This document shows, in pieces, positions 35,733-43,950 of a stretch of 64,000 nt of DNA. The stretch lies in contig NZ_QEIJ01000002.1 in the NCBI RefSeq assembly GCF_003095395.1, positions 310,001 through 374,000 on the forward strand, in the 5' to 3' direction. Numbering within the stretch: the stretch's first letter is position 1; the number at the start of each line of letters is the position of its first letter. Source of the DNA: Microbacterium sp. Gd 4-13. Its GTDB lineage: Bacteria > Actinomycetota > Actinomycetes > Actinomycetales > Microbacteriaceae. A program made the translations under genes and the position numbers. The notes under the pieces are model-generated. The model was not told where the DNA came from and ran no database searches. It saw only the letters and a program-made list of their open reading frames with translations.

Positions 35733-35753
35733 TCACTAGTAATTAACGAGTGA
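35733..35753. promoter_or_regulatory. HxlR operator between divergent regulator and azoreductase genes
   Basis: The arms TCACTAGT (35733-35740) and ACGAGTGA (35746-35753) are inverted repeats matching at 7 of 8 bases around AATTA. The site overlaps the -35 position of the HxlR gene and lies 27 bp before the azoreductase ATG, so one bound dimer could control both genes. Confidence 0.78.
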
Positions 35754-35779
35754 CAAGGATTCGAGAAGTGGAGAGTGCC

Positions 35780-36436
35780 ATGGTTCTGTTCCGGTTGGAT
35801 GCGAGCATCCGTCAGGAGGGGTCGCTCAGCCGTGAGCTGGGAGACGTGGTCGAGGCCGAGTGGTCGGCGTCGCACCCCGATGCCACGATCGTTCGTCGTC
35901 ACGTGGGTGTCGATCCCGTTCCCGCGCACGCCTGGGCTGCGGCCGTCTCGGCCGGCGTCACGGCGCCCGAGCAGCGCACAACGGCGCAGCGCGACGCGGT
36001 CGCGCTCGCCGCGACGTTCGTCGACGAGCTGGTCGAGGCCGACGCGTTCCTCTTCGCCGTACCCCTGTACAACTTCGGGGTCTCGCAGCACTTCAAGTCG
36101 TGGGTCGATCTCGTCGTCACCGACGAGCGGATGCAGCCCGGTGCAACGACCCTGCGCGACCGCCCGGCCGTCCTCGCCACCGTTCAGGGCGGCAACTACC
36201 GCGACGGCACCCCGCGCGAGGGATGGGACCACGCGACAGGATGGATGCGGCGCATCCTCGCCGACGTCTGGGGAATGGACGTCCGCGTCGTGCAGCGGGA
36301 GTTCACCCTCGTCGGCGTGAACCCCGCGCTCGACCAGTTCGCCGATGCCGCCGCCGAGATCGCGCGGGAATCGCACGCTCAGGCACTCGAGCACGGCCGG
36401 TTCCTCGCCGACGCGCTCTCCCGCGCCGCCGCGTGA
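35780..36436 (+). CDS. FMN-dependent NADH-azoreductase/quinone reductase-like protein
   Basis: A flavodoxin-fold protein of 218 residues of the AzoR/acyl-carrier-phosphodiesterase-like family. It begins MVLFRLDASIRQEGSLSRELGDVVEAEW, where the usual phosphate loop SxRxxxSxSR is recognisable, and has the flavin-binding PLYNFGVSQHFKSWVDLV. Members reduce quinones and azo dyes with two electrons. ATG 35780 is taken because GGAG lies seven bases upstream; GTG 35768 and GTG 35750 are alternatives. Control by the divergent HxlR sensor suggests quinone or electrophile induction. Confidence 0.87.
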   Translation: MVLFRLDASIRQEGSLSRELGDVVEAEWSASHPDATIVRRHVGVDPVPAHAWAAAVSAGVTAPEQRTTAQRDAVALAATFVDELVEADAFLFAVPLYNFGVSQHFKSWVDLVVTDERMQPGATTLRDRPAVLATVQGGNYRDGTPREGWDHATGWMRRILADVWGMDVRVVQREFTLVGVNPALDQFADAAAEIARESHAQALEHGRFLADALSRAAA

Positions 36437-36437
36437 A

Positions 36438-36479
36438 CGTGCTCGGCGCCGCGGTGTCAACCCCGCGGCGCCGAGCACG
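36438..36479 (+). terminator. Strong hairpin after the azoreductase gene
   Basis: A perfect 17-bp stem (36438-36454 with 36463-36479) and an 8-nt loop begin two bases past the stop. No U-run follows, but this is the most stable simple hairpin in the window and very probably ends the transcript. Confidence 0.85.
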
Positions 36480-36526
36480 CTGCTCGCTCTACTCTCGGGC
36501 TCAGTTCGGTGACGGAAGGAGCCGCC

Positions 36527-36793
36527 ATGCCCGGTGAGCGCGGATCGAGTCTCAAAGATCCAGACATGTACGAGGAGCTGCGCAAGGACGGCGCGTCGAA
36601 GGAGAAGGCCGCTCGCATCTCCAACGCCGCCGCGGCGCAGGGGCGCTCGCGCGTGGGATCGCGCGGCGGCCAGGCCGAGGACTACGAAGACCGCACGGTT
36701 CCCGAGCTGAAGGCCCGGGCCAAGGAGCTCGGTCTGAGCGGATACTCGGGCAAGAAGAAGGCGGAGCTGATCGCGATGCTCCGCGAGCACTGA
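36527..36793 (+). CDS. Small Rho-N/SAP-like DNA- or RNA-binding protein
   Basis: An 88-residue basic protein. The first half (DPDMYEELRKDGASKEKAARISNAAA) is a short helical motif seen in plasmid-stabilisation-like DUF7218 proteins. The second half (RTVPELKARAKELGLSGYSGKKKAELIAMLREH) is a Rho N-terminal/SAP-like helix-turn-helix that binds nucleic acid. ATG 36527 has GAAGGAG six bases upstream. It is followed after four bases by topoisomerase IB, so the two are one transcript, and a joint role on DNA is inferred. Confidence 0.82.
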   Translation: MPGERGSSLKDPDMYEELRKDGASKEKAARISNAAAAQGRSRVGSRGGQAEDYEDRTVPELKARAKELGLSGYSGKKKAELIAMLREH

Positions 36794-36797
36794 CCCC

Positions 36798-37760
36798 GTG
36801 GCGCGACTCCTGCGGGTGCGCCCGTACGAGGATCCCGGTTTCCGCCGGGTGCGGTCGGGCAGCGGATTCCGCTACGTCGATCACGCCGGCGGCACCGTCG
36901 CCGCGCACGACGCCGAACGTGCGCGCACGCTGGTGATCCCGCCGGCGTGGCGCGAGGTGTGGATCTCGCACGAGCCGCTCGCGCACATCCAAGCCGTCGG
37001 CACCGACGAGGCGGGTCGGCGCCAGTACCTGTACCACGCCGAGTGGTCGAAGCGCCGAGACAAGGGCAAGTTCGCCCGCGCCCTCGCACTCGCCGACACC
37101 CTGCCGCGCGCGCGAGGGCGCGTCACGCAGTCGCTGCGGCGCCCCGAGCTCGACCGTGAGCGCGTGCTGGCGGTGTCGTTCCGGCTCCTCGACCAGGTGG
37201 CGCCGCGCGTGGGCTCGGCGCGCTACTTCACCACCAACGGCAGCCGGGGCCTCACGACCCTGCAACGCCGCGATGCCACCGTCGAGGGATCGCACGTCGA
37301 GCTGTCGTTCCCAGCCAAGAGCGGCAAGCGGGCCTATCTCGAGCTCGACGACGACGACCTCGCCGCGGCCCTGGGCGAGCTGGCCGCCGGGCGGCCGCGT
37401 GCACCCCTCCTGAGCTTCCGGAGGGGGAGACGGCGTGTGGCTCTGCGCCCCGGCGACGTGAACGCGTACGTGCGGGTGCTCACCGGCGGGTCGTTCTCGG
37501 CCAAGGACTTCCGCACGCTCCGCGGCACGGTGCTCGCCGCGGAGGCCCTGGCCCGCATCGGCACCGTCGATACCGCGGGCGAGCGCAAGCGGGCGGAGCT
37601 CCTCGCGATCCGGGCGACCGCCGAGGGGCTCGGCAACACCCCGGCCGTCGCGAAGAGCAGCTACATCGACCCTCGCGTCTTCGAGCGCTACCGCACGGGC
37701 ACGCTGCTGAACCTCGAGGGCTCGCGCGACAACGCGATCCGCGCGCTCATCCTCGGTTGA
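36798..37760 (+). CDS. DNA topoisomerase IB (poxvirus-type)
   Basis: A type IB topoisomerase of 320 residues, of the bacterial poxvirus-like class that relaxes supercoils through a 3'-phosphotyrosine. Features seen: N-terminal domain with DAERARTLVIPPAWREVWIS and QYLYHAEWSKRRDKGKF, catalytic-domain segments FTTNGSRGLTTLQRR (active-site Arg region), LTGGSFSAKDFRTLRGTV (second Arg), and SSYIDPRVFERY with the nucleophile Tyr289. GTG start, four bases after the previous gene. Length and active-site residues look complete. Confidence 0.94.
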   Translation: MARLLRVRPYEDPGFRRVRSGSGFRYVDHAGGTVAAHDAERARTLVIPPAWREVWISHEPLAHIQAVGTDEAGRRQYLYHAEWSKRRDKGKFARALALADTLPRARGRVTQSLRRPELDRERVLAVSFRLLDQVAPRVGSARYFTTNGSRGLTTLQRRDATVEGSHVELSFPAKSGKRAYLELDDDDLAAALGELAAGRPRAPLLSFRRGRRRVALRPGDVNAYVRVLTGGSFSAKDFRTLRGTVLAAEALARIGTVDTAGERKRAELLAIRATAEGLGNTPAVAKSSYIDPRVFERYRTGTLLNLEGSRDNAIRALILG

Positions 37761-37785
37761 CCCGGAGTACCCGTAGGGTGGGGCC

Positions 37786-38151
37786 GTGTTCTCGTGGTCG
37801 CACCTGGGGCTGGTCGCCCTCGGCGGTGCGCTCGGCACGTCCGTTCGGCTCGCGCTCACCCTCGCTCTCGGCGATGCGCTGGGGGTGGCCCTCGTCCCCG
37901 TGATCAACGTGGTCGGGGCCTTCGCCCTCGGATTCGTCATCGGGTCGCTCGCCCGCCTCCCCGCCGGCCCCCGCGCGCGAGCCGCGCAGATGTTCCTCGG
38001 CACGGGCGTGCTGGGCGGGTTCACCACGTACAGCGCGCTGGCTCTGGAAGCATCCGATCCCTCGCTCCTCGCCTGGGGGATCGGATCGGTCGTCTTCGGC
38101 GCGGTCGCCGCGTGGGCGGGCCTGCGCGTGGGATACCGGGGCCGATCGTGA
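37786..38151 (+). CDS. crcB: CrcB/Fluc fluoride channel subunit 1
   Basis: A four-helix membrane protein of 121 residues. GGALGTSVRLALTLALG and INVVGAFALGFVIG hold the pore asparagine, and LGTGVLGGFTTYSALALE the TTYS motif of the phenylalanine box. It exports fluoride as an antiparallel dimer. The GTG start has TAGGGT (37774-37779) six bases upstream, so the transcript is probably leaderless. That leaves no room for a fluoride riboswitch. It overlaps the second subunit by GTGA. Confidence 0.94.
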   Translation: MFSWSHLGLVALGGALGTSVRLALTLALGDALGVALVPVINVVGAFALGFVIGSLARLPAGPRARAAQMFLGTGVLGGFTTYSALALEASDPSLLAWGIGSVVFGAVAAWAGLRVGYRGRS

Positions 38152-38516
38152 GTCCGCTGGTGTTCGTCGCCGCGGCCGTCGCCGGGGGGATCGGCGCAGC
38201 TGCGCGCTACCTGCTCGACCTGGCGGTGACACGGATGCTGGGCACCCGGGTCCCGTGGGGGATCCTGCTCATCAACCTCACCGGGTCGTTCGCGCTGGGC
38301 CTCGTGTCGGCCGGTGTCGTCGGAGCGACGGGCGTGTGGGTTCTCGGCGCCGGACTGCTCGGGGGGTACACGACCTTCAGCTCGGTCGCCGTGACCACCG
38401 TCGTGCTCGCGGACGAACGCCGTCCGACCGCCGCGACCCTCTACGCGATCGGCACGTTCGTCGGATCCACCGCCGCCGCTTTCGCGGGGTCGGCGGTCGG
38501 TGCGATTCTCGGCTGA
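38148..38516 (+). CDS. crcB: CrcB/Fluc fluoride channel subunit 2
   Basis: The second four-helix subunit, 122 residues: GGIGAAARYLLDLAV, INLTGSFALGLVS and LGAGLLGGYTTFSSVAV. Paired crcB genes are common in Gram-positive bacteria, where two unlike subunits may form a heterodimer with fixed opposite orientations. The GTG at 38148 overlaps the crcB1 stop by 4 nt, supporting co-production. Confidence 0.94.
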   Translation: MSPLVFVAAAVAGGIGAAARYLLDLAVTRMLGTRVPWGILLINLTGSFALGLVSAGVVGATGVWVLGAGLLGGYTTFSSVAVTTVVLADERRPTAATLYAIGTFVGSTAAAFAGSAVGAILG

Positions 38517-38556
38517 TCCCCCGGCCGGACCCGATGCCCGCGTGGAATACTGAATC

Positions 38557-38574
38557 CGATACATCTCTGTATCG
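38557..38574. promoter_or_regulatory. TetR-like operator before the RND exporter
   Basis: CGATACATCTCTGTATCG is a 7+7 inverted repeat around TCTC, 33 bp before the GTG start of the exporter. The form fits a TetR-family site. No TetR gene is adjacent, so the regulator would act from elsewhere. It is AT-rich for this genome and may overlap the -10. Confidence 0.7.
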
Positions 38575-38607
38575 TCCCGAAGCACCCGCGATCCGCGAAG
38601 GACCCCC

Positions 38608-41600
38608 GTGTCGAACCTCGCCGTCCTCAGCCTGAAGAACCGGGCGCTCATCGCCCTGGTCACCATCGTCGTCGCGGTGTTCGGAGGCCTGGCGCTGACG
38701 AGCCTGAAGCAGGAGCTCATCCCCTCGATCGAGCTGCCCGTCCTCTCGGTCGTGACGACCTATCCCGGCGCCTCGCCCGAGGTCGTCAGCAACGACGTCT
38801 CGACGCCCATCGAGACGGCCATCCAGGGGGTCCCCGGCCTCGAGTCGACGACCGCCACCAGCACGACCAACGCCTCGATCGTGCGGGCGTCGTTCACGTA
38901 CGGCACCGACCTCGCCACCGCCGAGCAGAAGATCACCCAGGCGATCAACCGCATCACGGCGCAGCTCCCCGCCGATGTCGAGCCGAACGTCGTGTCGGTG
39001 AGCATCGACGACTTCCCGGTCATCCAGATCGCCGTGACCGGCTACGCCGACGCCGACACCGCACAGGCGACGCTCCAGTCGACGATCGTGCCCGACCTCC
39101 AAGACGTCGACGGGGTCAACGCCGCGCAGGTCGTCGGCGGCGTCGGTCAGCGCATCACGATCACCCCCGACCAGACAGCGCTCGCCGAACGCGGGTTCTC
39201 GCAGCAGGCCATCACCGACGCTCTCGATCAGAACGGCGTGCTCTTCCCCGGTGGCGAGATCACCGAGGGCGAGCAGACCCTGACGGTGCAGACCGGCGCG
39301 AAGATCACCTCGGTCGACGACCTCTCCGCCCTCCCGCTCGTCCCCACCGACGCAGCTCAGGTCGCCGCCGGGACGACGACCATCGCCGACGTCGCCACCG
39401 TCGAGCTGCAGGCCGACCCGGTGACCTCCATCTCTCGCGTCGACGGTGAGCCGGCGCTGACGATCGCGGTGACGAAGCTCCCCTCGGCGAACACGGTCGA
39501 CGTCTCCCGTGGCGTGCTCGCGGCGCTCCCCGGGCTCGAATCGTCGTTCGAGGGCGCGACCTTCACGGTCGTCTTCGATCAGGCTCCGTTCATCGAGCAG
39601 TCGATCGAGTCGCTCGCCCTCGAGGGATTGCTGGGGCTCGTGTTCGCCGTCCTGGTGATCCTCGTGTTCCTGCTGTCGGTGCGCTCGACCCTCGTCACGG
39701 CGATCTCGATCCCGACGAGCGTGCTCATCACCTTCATCGGCATCCAGGCCTTCGGCTACTCCCTCAACATCCTCACGCTGGGCGCGCTCACCATCGCCAT
39801 CGGGCGCGTGGTCGACGACTCCATCGTCGTGATCGAGAACATCAAACGCCACTACGTGCGGGGTGCCGACAAGACCCAGGCCGTCCTCCTGGGCGTCCGC
39901 GAGGTCGCCGGCGCGATCACCGCGTCGACGCTCACGACCGTCGCCGTCTTCCTCCCGATCGCCTTCGTCGGCGACCTCACGGGTGAGCTGTTCCGACCGT
40001 TCGCCCTCACCGTCTCCATCGCGATGGCCGCCTCGCTCTTCGTGGCGCTGACGATCGTGCCGGTGCTGGCCTACTGGTTCCTCCGGCCCGGCAAGCCGGT
40101 GACCGACGCCGACGGCCGCTCGATCGATCCCGAAGACCCCGCCGCGCCGCCCAGCGGGCTCCAGAAGCGCTACCTCCCGGTGCTGCGCTGGACGCTCGCC
40201 CACAAGGCGGTCACGCTCGTGCTCGCCGCGGTCGTCTTGGTCGGCACCGGATTCCTCGCTCCGCTGATGAAGATCAACTTCCTCGGCGACTCGGGCCAGA
40301 ACACCCTCACCATCACCCAGGAGGTCGCCCCGGCGGCGAGCCTGGAGGCAGAGGACGCGGCCGCGCAGCGCGTGGAGACGGCCCTCGAGGGCGTCGCCGG
40401 CATCCGCACCGTGCAGGTCTCGATCGGCTCGACGGGTTCGGCTCTGCGCGATGCGTTCAGCGGCGGGGGAGCAGGCATCACCTACTCGGTGACGACGGAC
40501 ACCGATGCCGACCAGGAGGCCGTGCGCCGCGACGTGCAGAACGCGATCGCCGATCTCGACGACGTCGGCACGGTGTCGGTCGCCGCATCCGGTGGCGGGT
40601 TCGGCTCCAGTGACATCGAGATCGACGTGACCGCGCCCGACGGGTCGACGCTGCAGGAGGCCACCGACGCCGTGGTGACCGCGCTCGACGCGCGCGACGA
40701 CATCGGTCAGGTCACGAGCAACCTGTCGGATTCGCTGCCCTACATCGCAGTGTCGGTGGATCGCGATGCCGCCGCGCAGCGGGGGTTGTCGGAAGTCGCG
40801 GTCGGCGGCCTCGTCTCGAACACGATGCAGCCCCGCTCGGCGGGCACGGTCGAGATCGACGAGACCTCGTTGACGGTCTACATCGCGGCCGCCCAGAGGC
40901 CGCTCACCATCGACGAGCTGGGGGCTCTCAGCATCCCGACCGCGACGGGCATCGTGCGACTCGACGAGATCGCCACGGTCGCCGAGACCCAGGGGCCGAC
41001 CTCGATCACCACGGTGCGCGGTCAGCAGACCGCCACCGTGACGGTCGCGCCGGACGGCGACGACTTGACCGCGGCGTCCGCTGCGGTCAACGCCGCGCTC
41101 GCCGACGCACAGCTCCCCTCGTCGGCGGACGCCGAGGTCGGGGGCGTGCTCACCCAGCAGCAGGAGGGCTTCGCACAGCTCGGACTCGCGATGCTCGCGG
41201 CGATCCTGATCGTCTACATCATCATGGTGGCGTCGTTCCGGTCGTTGCTGCAGCCGCTGCTGCTGCTCGTGTCGATCCCGTTCGCGGCGACCGGGGCGAT
41301 CCTGCTGCAGATCGTCAGCGGGATCCCGCTGGGCATCGCGTCGCTCATCGGCGTACTGATGCTCATCGGCATCGTCGTGACGAATGCGATCGTGCTGATC
41401 GACCTGGTCAATCAGTACCGGCGGAAGGGCCTCGACGTCGCCGACGCGATGATCGCGGGAGGCTCACGGCGACTTCGTCCGATCCTCATGACCGCGCTCG
41501 CGACGATCTTCGCGCTCACCCCGATGGCCCTGGGAATCACGGGGCACGGCGGGTTCATCTCCCAACCGCTCGCGATCGTCGTGATCGGCGGTCTGGTGTC

Positions 41601-41844
41601 GTCCACGGTCCTGACGCTCCTCGTGCTGCCGACGCTGTACGCCCTCGTGGAAGGGGCGCGTGAGCGGCGCGCAGCACGGCGGGGCGCACCGGCTGGGGGC
41701 GACGCGGAACGCGTGTCAGCGACTGCGTCCGGTTCTGCGGGCGGCTCGTCGGCCGCAGCGCACGCCGGTGCGAGCGCACCGCACGGTGACGACGCGGCAC
41801 CGGCGTCGCGGCGGAAGTACCGACGGGAGCACCCGGAGAGCTGA
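38608..41844 (+). CDS. RND-family efflux transporter (AcrB/HAE1-like)
   Basis: A proton-driven RND exporter of 1078 residues with the double (6+6 helix, two large loops) AcrB plan. N-terminus LAVLSLKNRALIALVTIVVAVFGG, porter-loop start LKQELIPSIELPVLSVVTTYPGASPEVV, helix 4 GALTIAIGRVVDDSIVVIENIKRH with the proton-relay aspartates, and C-terminal LIGIVVTNAIVLIDLVNQYRRKG. The hydrophilic tail after VLPTLYALVEG is Ala/Ser/Gly-rich. HAE-type RND pumps are unusual in Gram-positives but found in actinobacteria without an outer channel. The GTG has AAGGA six bases upstream. The last 290 bp overlap the opposite-strand DUF998 reading frame. Confidence 0.92.
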   Translation: MSNLAVLSLKNRALIALVTIVVAVFGGLALTSLKQELIPSIELPVLSVVTTYPGASPEVVSNDVSTPIETAIQGVPGLESTTATSTTNASIVRASFTYGTDLATAEQKITQAINRITAQLPADVEPNVVSVSIDDFPVIQIAVTGYADADTAQATLQSTIVPDLQDVDGVNAAQVVGGVGQRITITPDQTALAERGFSQQAITDALDQNGVLFPGGEITEGEQTLTVQTGAKITSVDDLSALPLVPTDAAQVAAGTTTIADVATVELQADPVTSISRVDGEPALTIAVTKLPSANTVDVSRGVLAALPGLESSFEGATFTVVFDQAPFIEQSIESLALEGLLGLVFAVLVILVFLLSVRSTLVTAISIPTSVLITFIGIQAFGYSLNILTLGALTIAIGRVVDDSIVVIENIKRHYVRGADKTQAVLLGVREVAGAITASTLTTVAVFLPIAFVGDLTGELFRPFALTVSIAMAASLFVALTIVPVLAYWFLRPGKPVTDADGRSIDPEDPAAPPSGLQKRYLPVLRWTLAHKAVTLVLAAVVLVGTGFLAPLMKINFLGDSGQNTLTITQEVAPAASLEAEDAAAQRVETALEGVAGIRTVQVSIGSTGSALRDAFSGGGAGITYSVTTDTDADQEAVRRDVQNAIADLDDVGTVSVAASGGGFGSSDIEIDVTAPDGSTLQEATDAVVTALDARDDIGQVTSNLSDSLPYIAVSVDRDAAAQRGLSEVAVGGLVSNTMQPRSAGTVEIDETSLTVYIAAAQRPLTIDELGALSIPTATGIVRLDEIATVAETQGPTSITTVRGQQTATVTVAPDGDDLTAASAAVNAALADAQLPSSADAEVGGVLTQQQEGFAQLGLAMLAAILIVYIIMVASFRSLLQPLLLLVSIPFAATGAILLQIVSGIPLGIASLIGVLMLIGIVVTNAIVLIDLVNQYRRKGLDVADAMIAGGSRRLRPILMTALATIFALTPMALGITGHGGFISQPLAIVVIGGLVSSTVLTLLVLPTLYALVEGARERRAARRGAPAGGDAERVSATASGSAGGSSAAAHAGASAPHGDDAAPASRRKYRREHPES

Positions 41845-42505
41845 CGGTCTGCACGCGAGCCGTGAGGCTCCGCGTGAAGATTCCCGACCAGGCGAACATC
41901 GCGCTGGTGGCGATCACCTCGAACAACGCCAGGTTGATCGTCTCGGTGACGAAGAGCCACGCGCCGATGAAGATCACCACGAAGACGATGCTGGTCGTCA
42001 ACAGCAGGCGCTTGGGCATGCGGTGCAGGAAGATCGGCGACGTCAGCAGGAGAGCGGCGAAGCCGAGCACCATGGAGCCGGCGACGTTGTCGTGCAGGGT
42101 CTTGTTCACGTTGAGCGGGATGCATCCGACCAGCGAGAGATTCACGCCCACGACCGACAGGCAGATCTGCGCCACCAGGGGCGCACCGCGGCGGACGTAG
42201 ACACGACGGATCCGCCGCAGATCGCGCCCCACGCTGCGGGCGTACAGGGTCACCGTGATCCCGGCGATGATCAGCGTGCCGTTGAAGAAGCTCCCCGAGG
42301 TGTCGCGGTACGTGCCCAGCTCACTGAAGTGCAGCTGCCACCACAGCGGCTCGGTCGTCGTGAGGACCGACAGCAGGATGCCGCCGACGAGGATCACGAG
42401 GGATGCTGCGCCGAAGTGCATCGTCGTCAGCCGCGCCGCGGCGGCGCGGGCCGACGGCACGGAGAATCGGAGGGGCAGGGGTGCAGCGACGCTCGACGCG
42501 GGCAT
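41555..42505 (-). CDS. DUF998-family membrane protein with unusual C-terminal read-on
   Basis: A membrane protein of up to 316 residues. The recognisable part is about the first 220 residues: six predicted helices (HFGAASLVILVGGILLSVL, FFNGTLIIAGITVTLYA, QICLSVVGVNLSLVGCIPLN, NVAGSMVLGFAALLL, LLLTTSIVFVVIFIGAWLF, FEVIATSAMFAWSGIFT), like DUF998. The last 95 or so residues are Arg/Pro/Ser-rich with no fold, and this part is antisense to the end of the RND gene. A normal stop seems lost at the gene border. Its function is unknown. ATG 42505 has only a weak ribosome site; ATG 42424 is an alternative. Confidence 0.7.
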   Translation of the reverse strand: MPASSVAAPLPLRFSVPSARAAAARLTTMHFGAASLVILVGGILLSVLTTTEPLWWQLHFSELGTYRDTSGSFFNGTLIIAGITVTLYARSVGRDLRRIRRVYVRRGAPLVAQICLSVVGVNLSLVGCIPLNVNKTLHDNVAGSMVLGFAALLLTSPIFLHRMPKRLLLTTSIVFVVIFIGAWLFVTETINLALFEVIATSAMFAWSGIFTRSLTARVQTVSSPGAPVGTSAATPVPRRHRAVRSHRRALRPTSRPQNRTQSLTRVPRRPQPVRPAVLRAAHAPLPRGRTASAARGASGPWTTPDRRSRRSRAVGR

Positions 42506-42730
42506 TTTCCATCCAGGACTAACGGGGCGTTCTCCCCCCGCGGGACCCCCAGCCCCTTCTACCCCTACGGAAAGCGAACGCCGGGTTCCATCCAGAATTC
42601 GCTCCCCAGCGCGACGGCAAGCCGTCGTGCACATGGTACCGCCCGGATGAGTCGGGCAGATGACGGGTCGACATCGAATCCGTGCTCGGCAGCGTGCGCG
42701 GCGGGTCATGGCCCCCGCGAGAGCGCGGAG
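42506..42730. other. Intergenic region, no gene seen
   Basis: No convincing reading frame lies here. Two small hairpins are visible: CGACGGC/GCCGTCG (42612-42627, 2-nt loop) and GCCCG/CGGGC (42641-42657). They follow the aldose epimerase gene on the minus strand and may end its transcript. The rest should hold the DUF998 promoter, which I cannot place. Confidence 0.5.
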
Positions 42731-43636
42731 CTAGGCGGTGAGCTCGATGCCCCACTCGAGGGCCCACGTCTCGCCCGGTGCGAGACGGCGCAGGTCGGTG
42801 CCCGAGTTGAACGCGTTCGCCGGCGCCGTCATCGGCTCGATGGCGACGGCCAGGGCTCGGTCGGGGTAGCGGTCGGTCGTGAACACCTGGGCCCACTCGA
42901 AGCCGACCCCCTGCCACAGCGTCGACACCCGTCCGTCGGGCGCGGTGAGGGTGTGCCGGATGCGTCCGTCGGCGTCGCGCGCGAGCCCACGGTAGGCGGT
43001 GTCGAGCGAGAGGTCGCCGATGCGCCGTCCGTCACGCAGATCGGTGCCGGCGTCGACGGGCTGCTCGTCGACCGGGATCTTCCGATCGTCGAGGACGAGT
43101 CGGGTCGTGCCGCTGGAGCGGATGACGAGGTCTGCCGTGTCGACACCGCCGATCTCCAGGAACGGATGCGTTCCGAGCGCGACGGGCGCAGACCCCGTTC
43201 CCACGTTCGTCAGCTCGTGGGACACGTGCACACCGGTCGCGGTGAGGGTGTAGGTCACGGTGGTCGCGAGGTGGAACGGATATCCGGTCTGGGGGTAGAC
43301 GTCGGCGCGGAGCGTCACTCGATCGGTCGCGTCGGAATCGGCCGCGTAGGGCGCGAACCGCAACAGGCCGTGGCTGGCGTTGCCGAACGCGGGCTCGCTC
43401 ACCGCGAGGCGTCGTTCCTCGCCGTCGTCGTGCCAGACTCCGTCGCGGATGCGATTCGGCCACGGCACGAGCACGACACCCGACGCCGACGGCGTCGGAA
43501 GCTCGTCGGCGTAGCGGGAGACGAGGTCGGTGCCCCCGACGGTGAGGGCGCGCAGTGATGCGCCGACCTGCGCGATCTCCGCGATGACGTCGTCGCGGCG
43601 GAGGACGAATCGGCGTCCGGTCGGATCGGCGGTCAT
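42731..43636 (-). CDS. Aldose 1-epimerase family protein
   Basis: A galactose-mutarotase-like protein of 301 residues, an all-beta enzyme that interconverts alpha and beta sugars. Marks are VLVPWPNRIRDGVWHDDGEE (conserved PNRI), NASHGLLRFAPY (active-site histidine), VTYTLTATGVHVSHELTNVG, PVALGTHPFL (second histidine) and AIEPMTAPANAFNSG (catalytic Glu in EPMT). GAGGAG eight bases upstream fixes the ATG. It stands alone; specific sugar unknown. Confidence 0.93.
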   Translation of the reverse strand: MTADPTGRRFVLRRDDVIAEIAQVGASLRALTVGGTDLVSRYADELPTPSASGVVLVPWPNRIRDGVWHDDGEERRLAVSEPAFGNASHGLLRFAPYAADSDATDRVTLRADVYPQTGYPFHLATTVTYTLTATGVHVSHELTNVGTGSAPVALGTHPFLEIGGVDTADLVIRSSGTTRLVLDDRKIPVDEQPVDAGTDLRDGRRIGDLSLDTAYRGLARDADGRIRHTLTAPDGRVSTLWQGVGFEWAQVFTTDRYPDRALAVAIEPMTAPANAFNSGTDLRRLAPGETWALEWGIELTA

Positions 43637-43756
43637 GGGGTGCTCCTCGGTTCGGGCGGAGTGCGAAGCATCCGCTCACCACAGCGTAGGAGGTGGCGGG
43701 CGCCGCCCGGGGGAGCCGCGTCGTCAGACCGTCGGGCGCCTCACAGGCAGCTGGGG

Positions 43757-43950
43757 TAGCGTTGGCAGGTCGGCGGAGGACACCGCGCCTCGGGCGCGGG
43801 CATCTTGTGTGAGTCCTCGGGGCCGATTCTCGGGGCCCGATCCGCGGCCCCGGACCATCTACTGGAATGGCCCCCCGGCCGACGACCGCCCGGGTTTCCC
43901 GCTGCGCGCGGGCGCTGTTCTCGTGTGAGAACCGAGAAGGACAACCTCCC
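43757..43950 (+). promoter_or_regulatory. Structured long leader of the DEAD-box helicase mRNA
   Basis: The 314 bases between the epimerase and helicase genes hold no gene. A -10-like TAGCGT (43757-43762) would give a leader of about 180 nt. It contains hairpins GGGGCCG/CGGCCCC (43819-43851), CCCGC/GCGGG (43898-43912) and GTTCTC/GAGAAC with loop GTGT (43917-43932), the last just before the GAAGG ribosome site. Long, structured leaders are usual for cold-shock RNA helicases. Regulation here is inferred. Confidence 0.6.

Noticed and set aside
37761..37785. Fluoride riboswitch before crcB
   Set aside because: Only 25 bp separate the genes and a -10 hexamer sits six bases before the start, so there is no room for the aptamer.
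43867..43950. In-frame N-terminal extension of the helicase
   Set aside because: The extra 28 residues are not family-like, and GAAGG before ATG 43951 plus the start MPKSKKPAGGRP argue for the shorter form.
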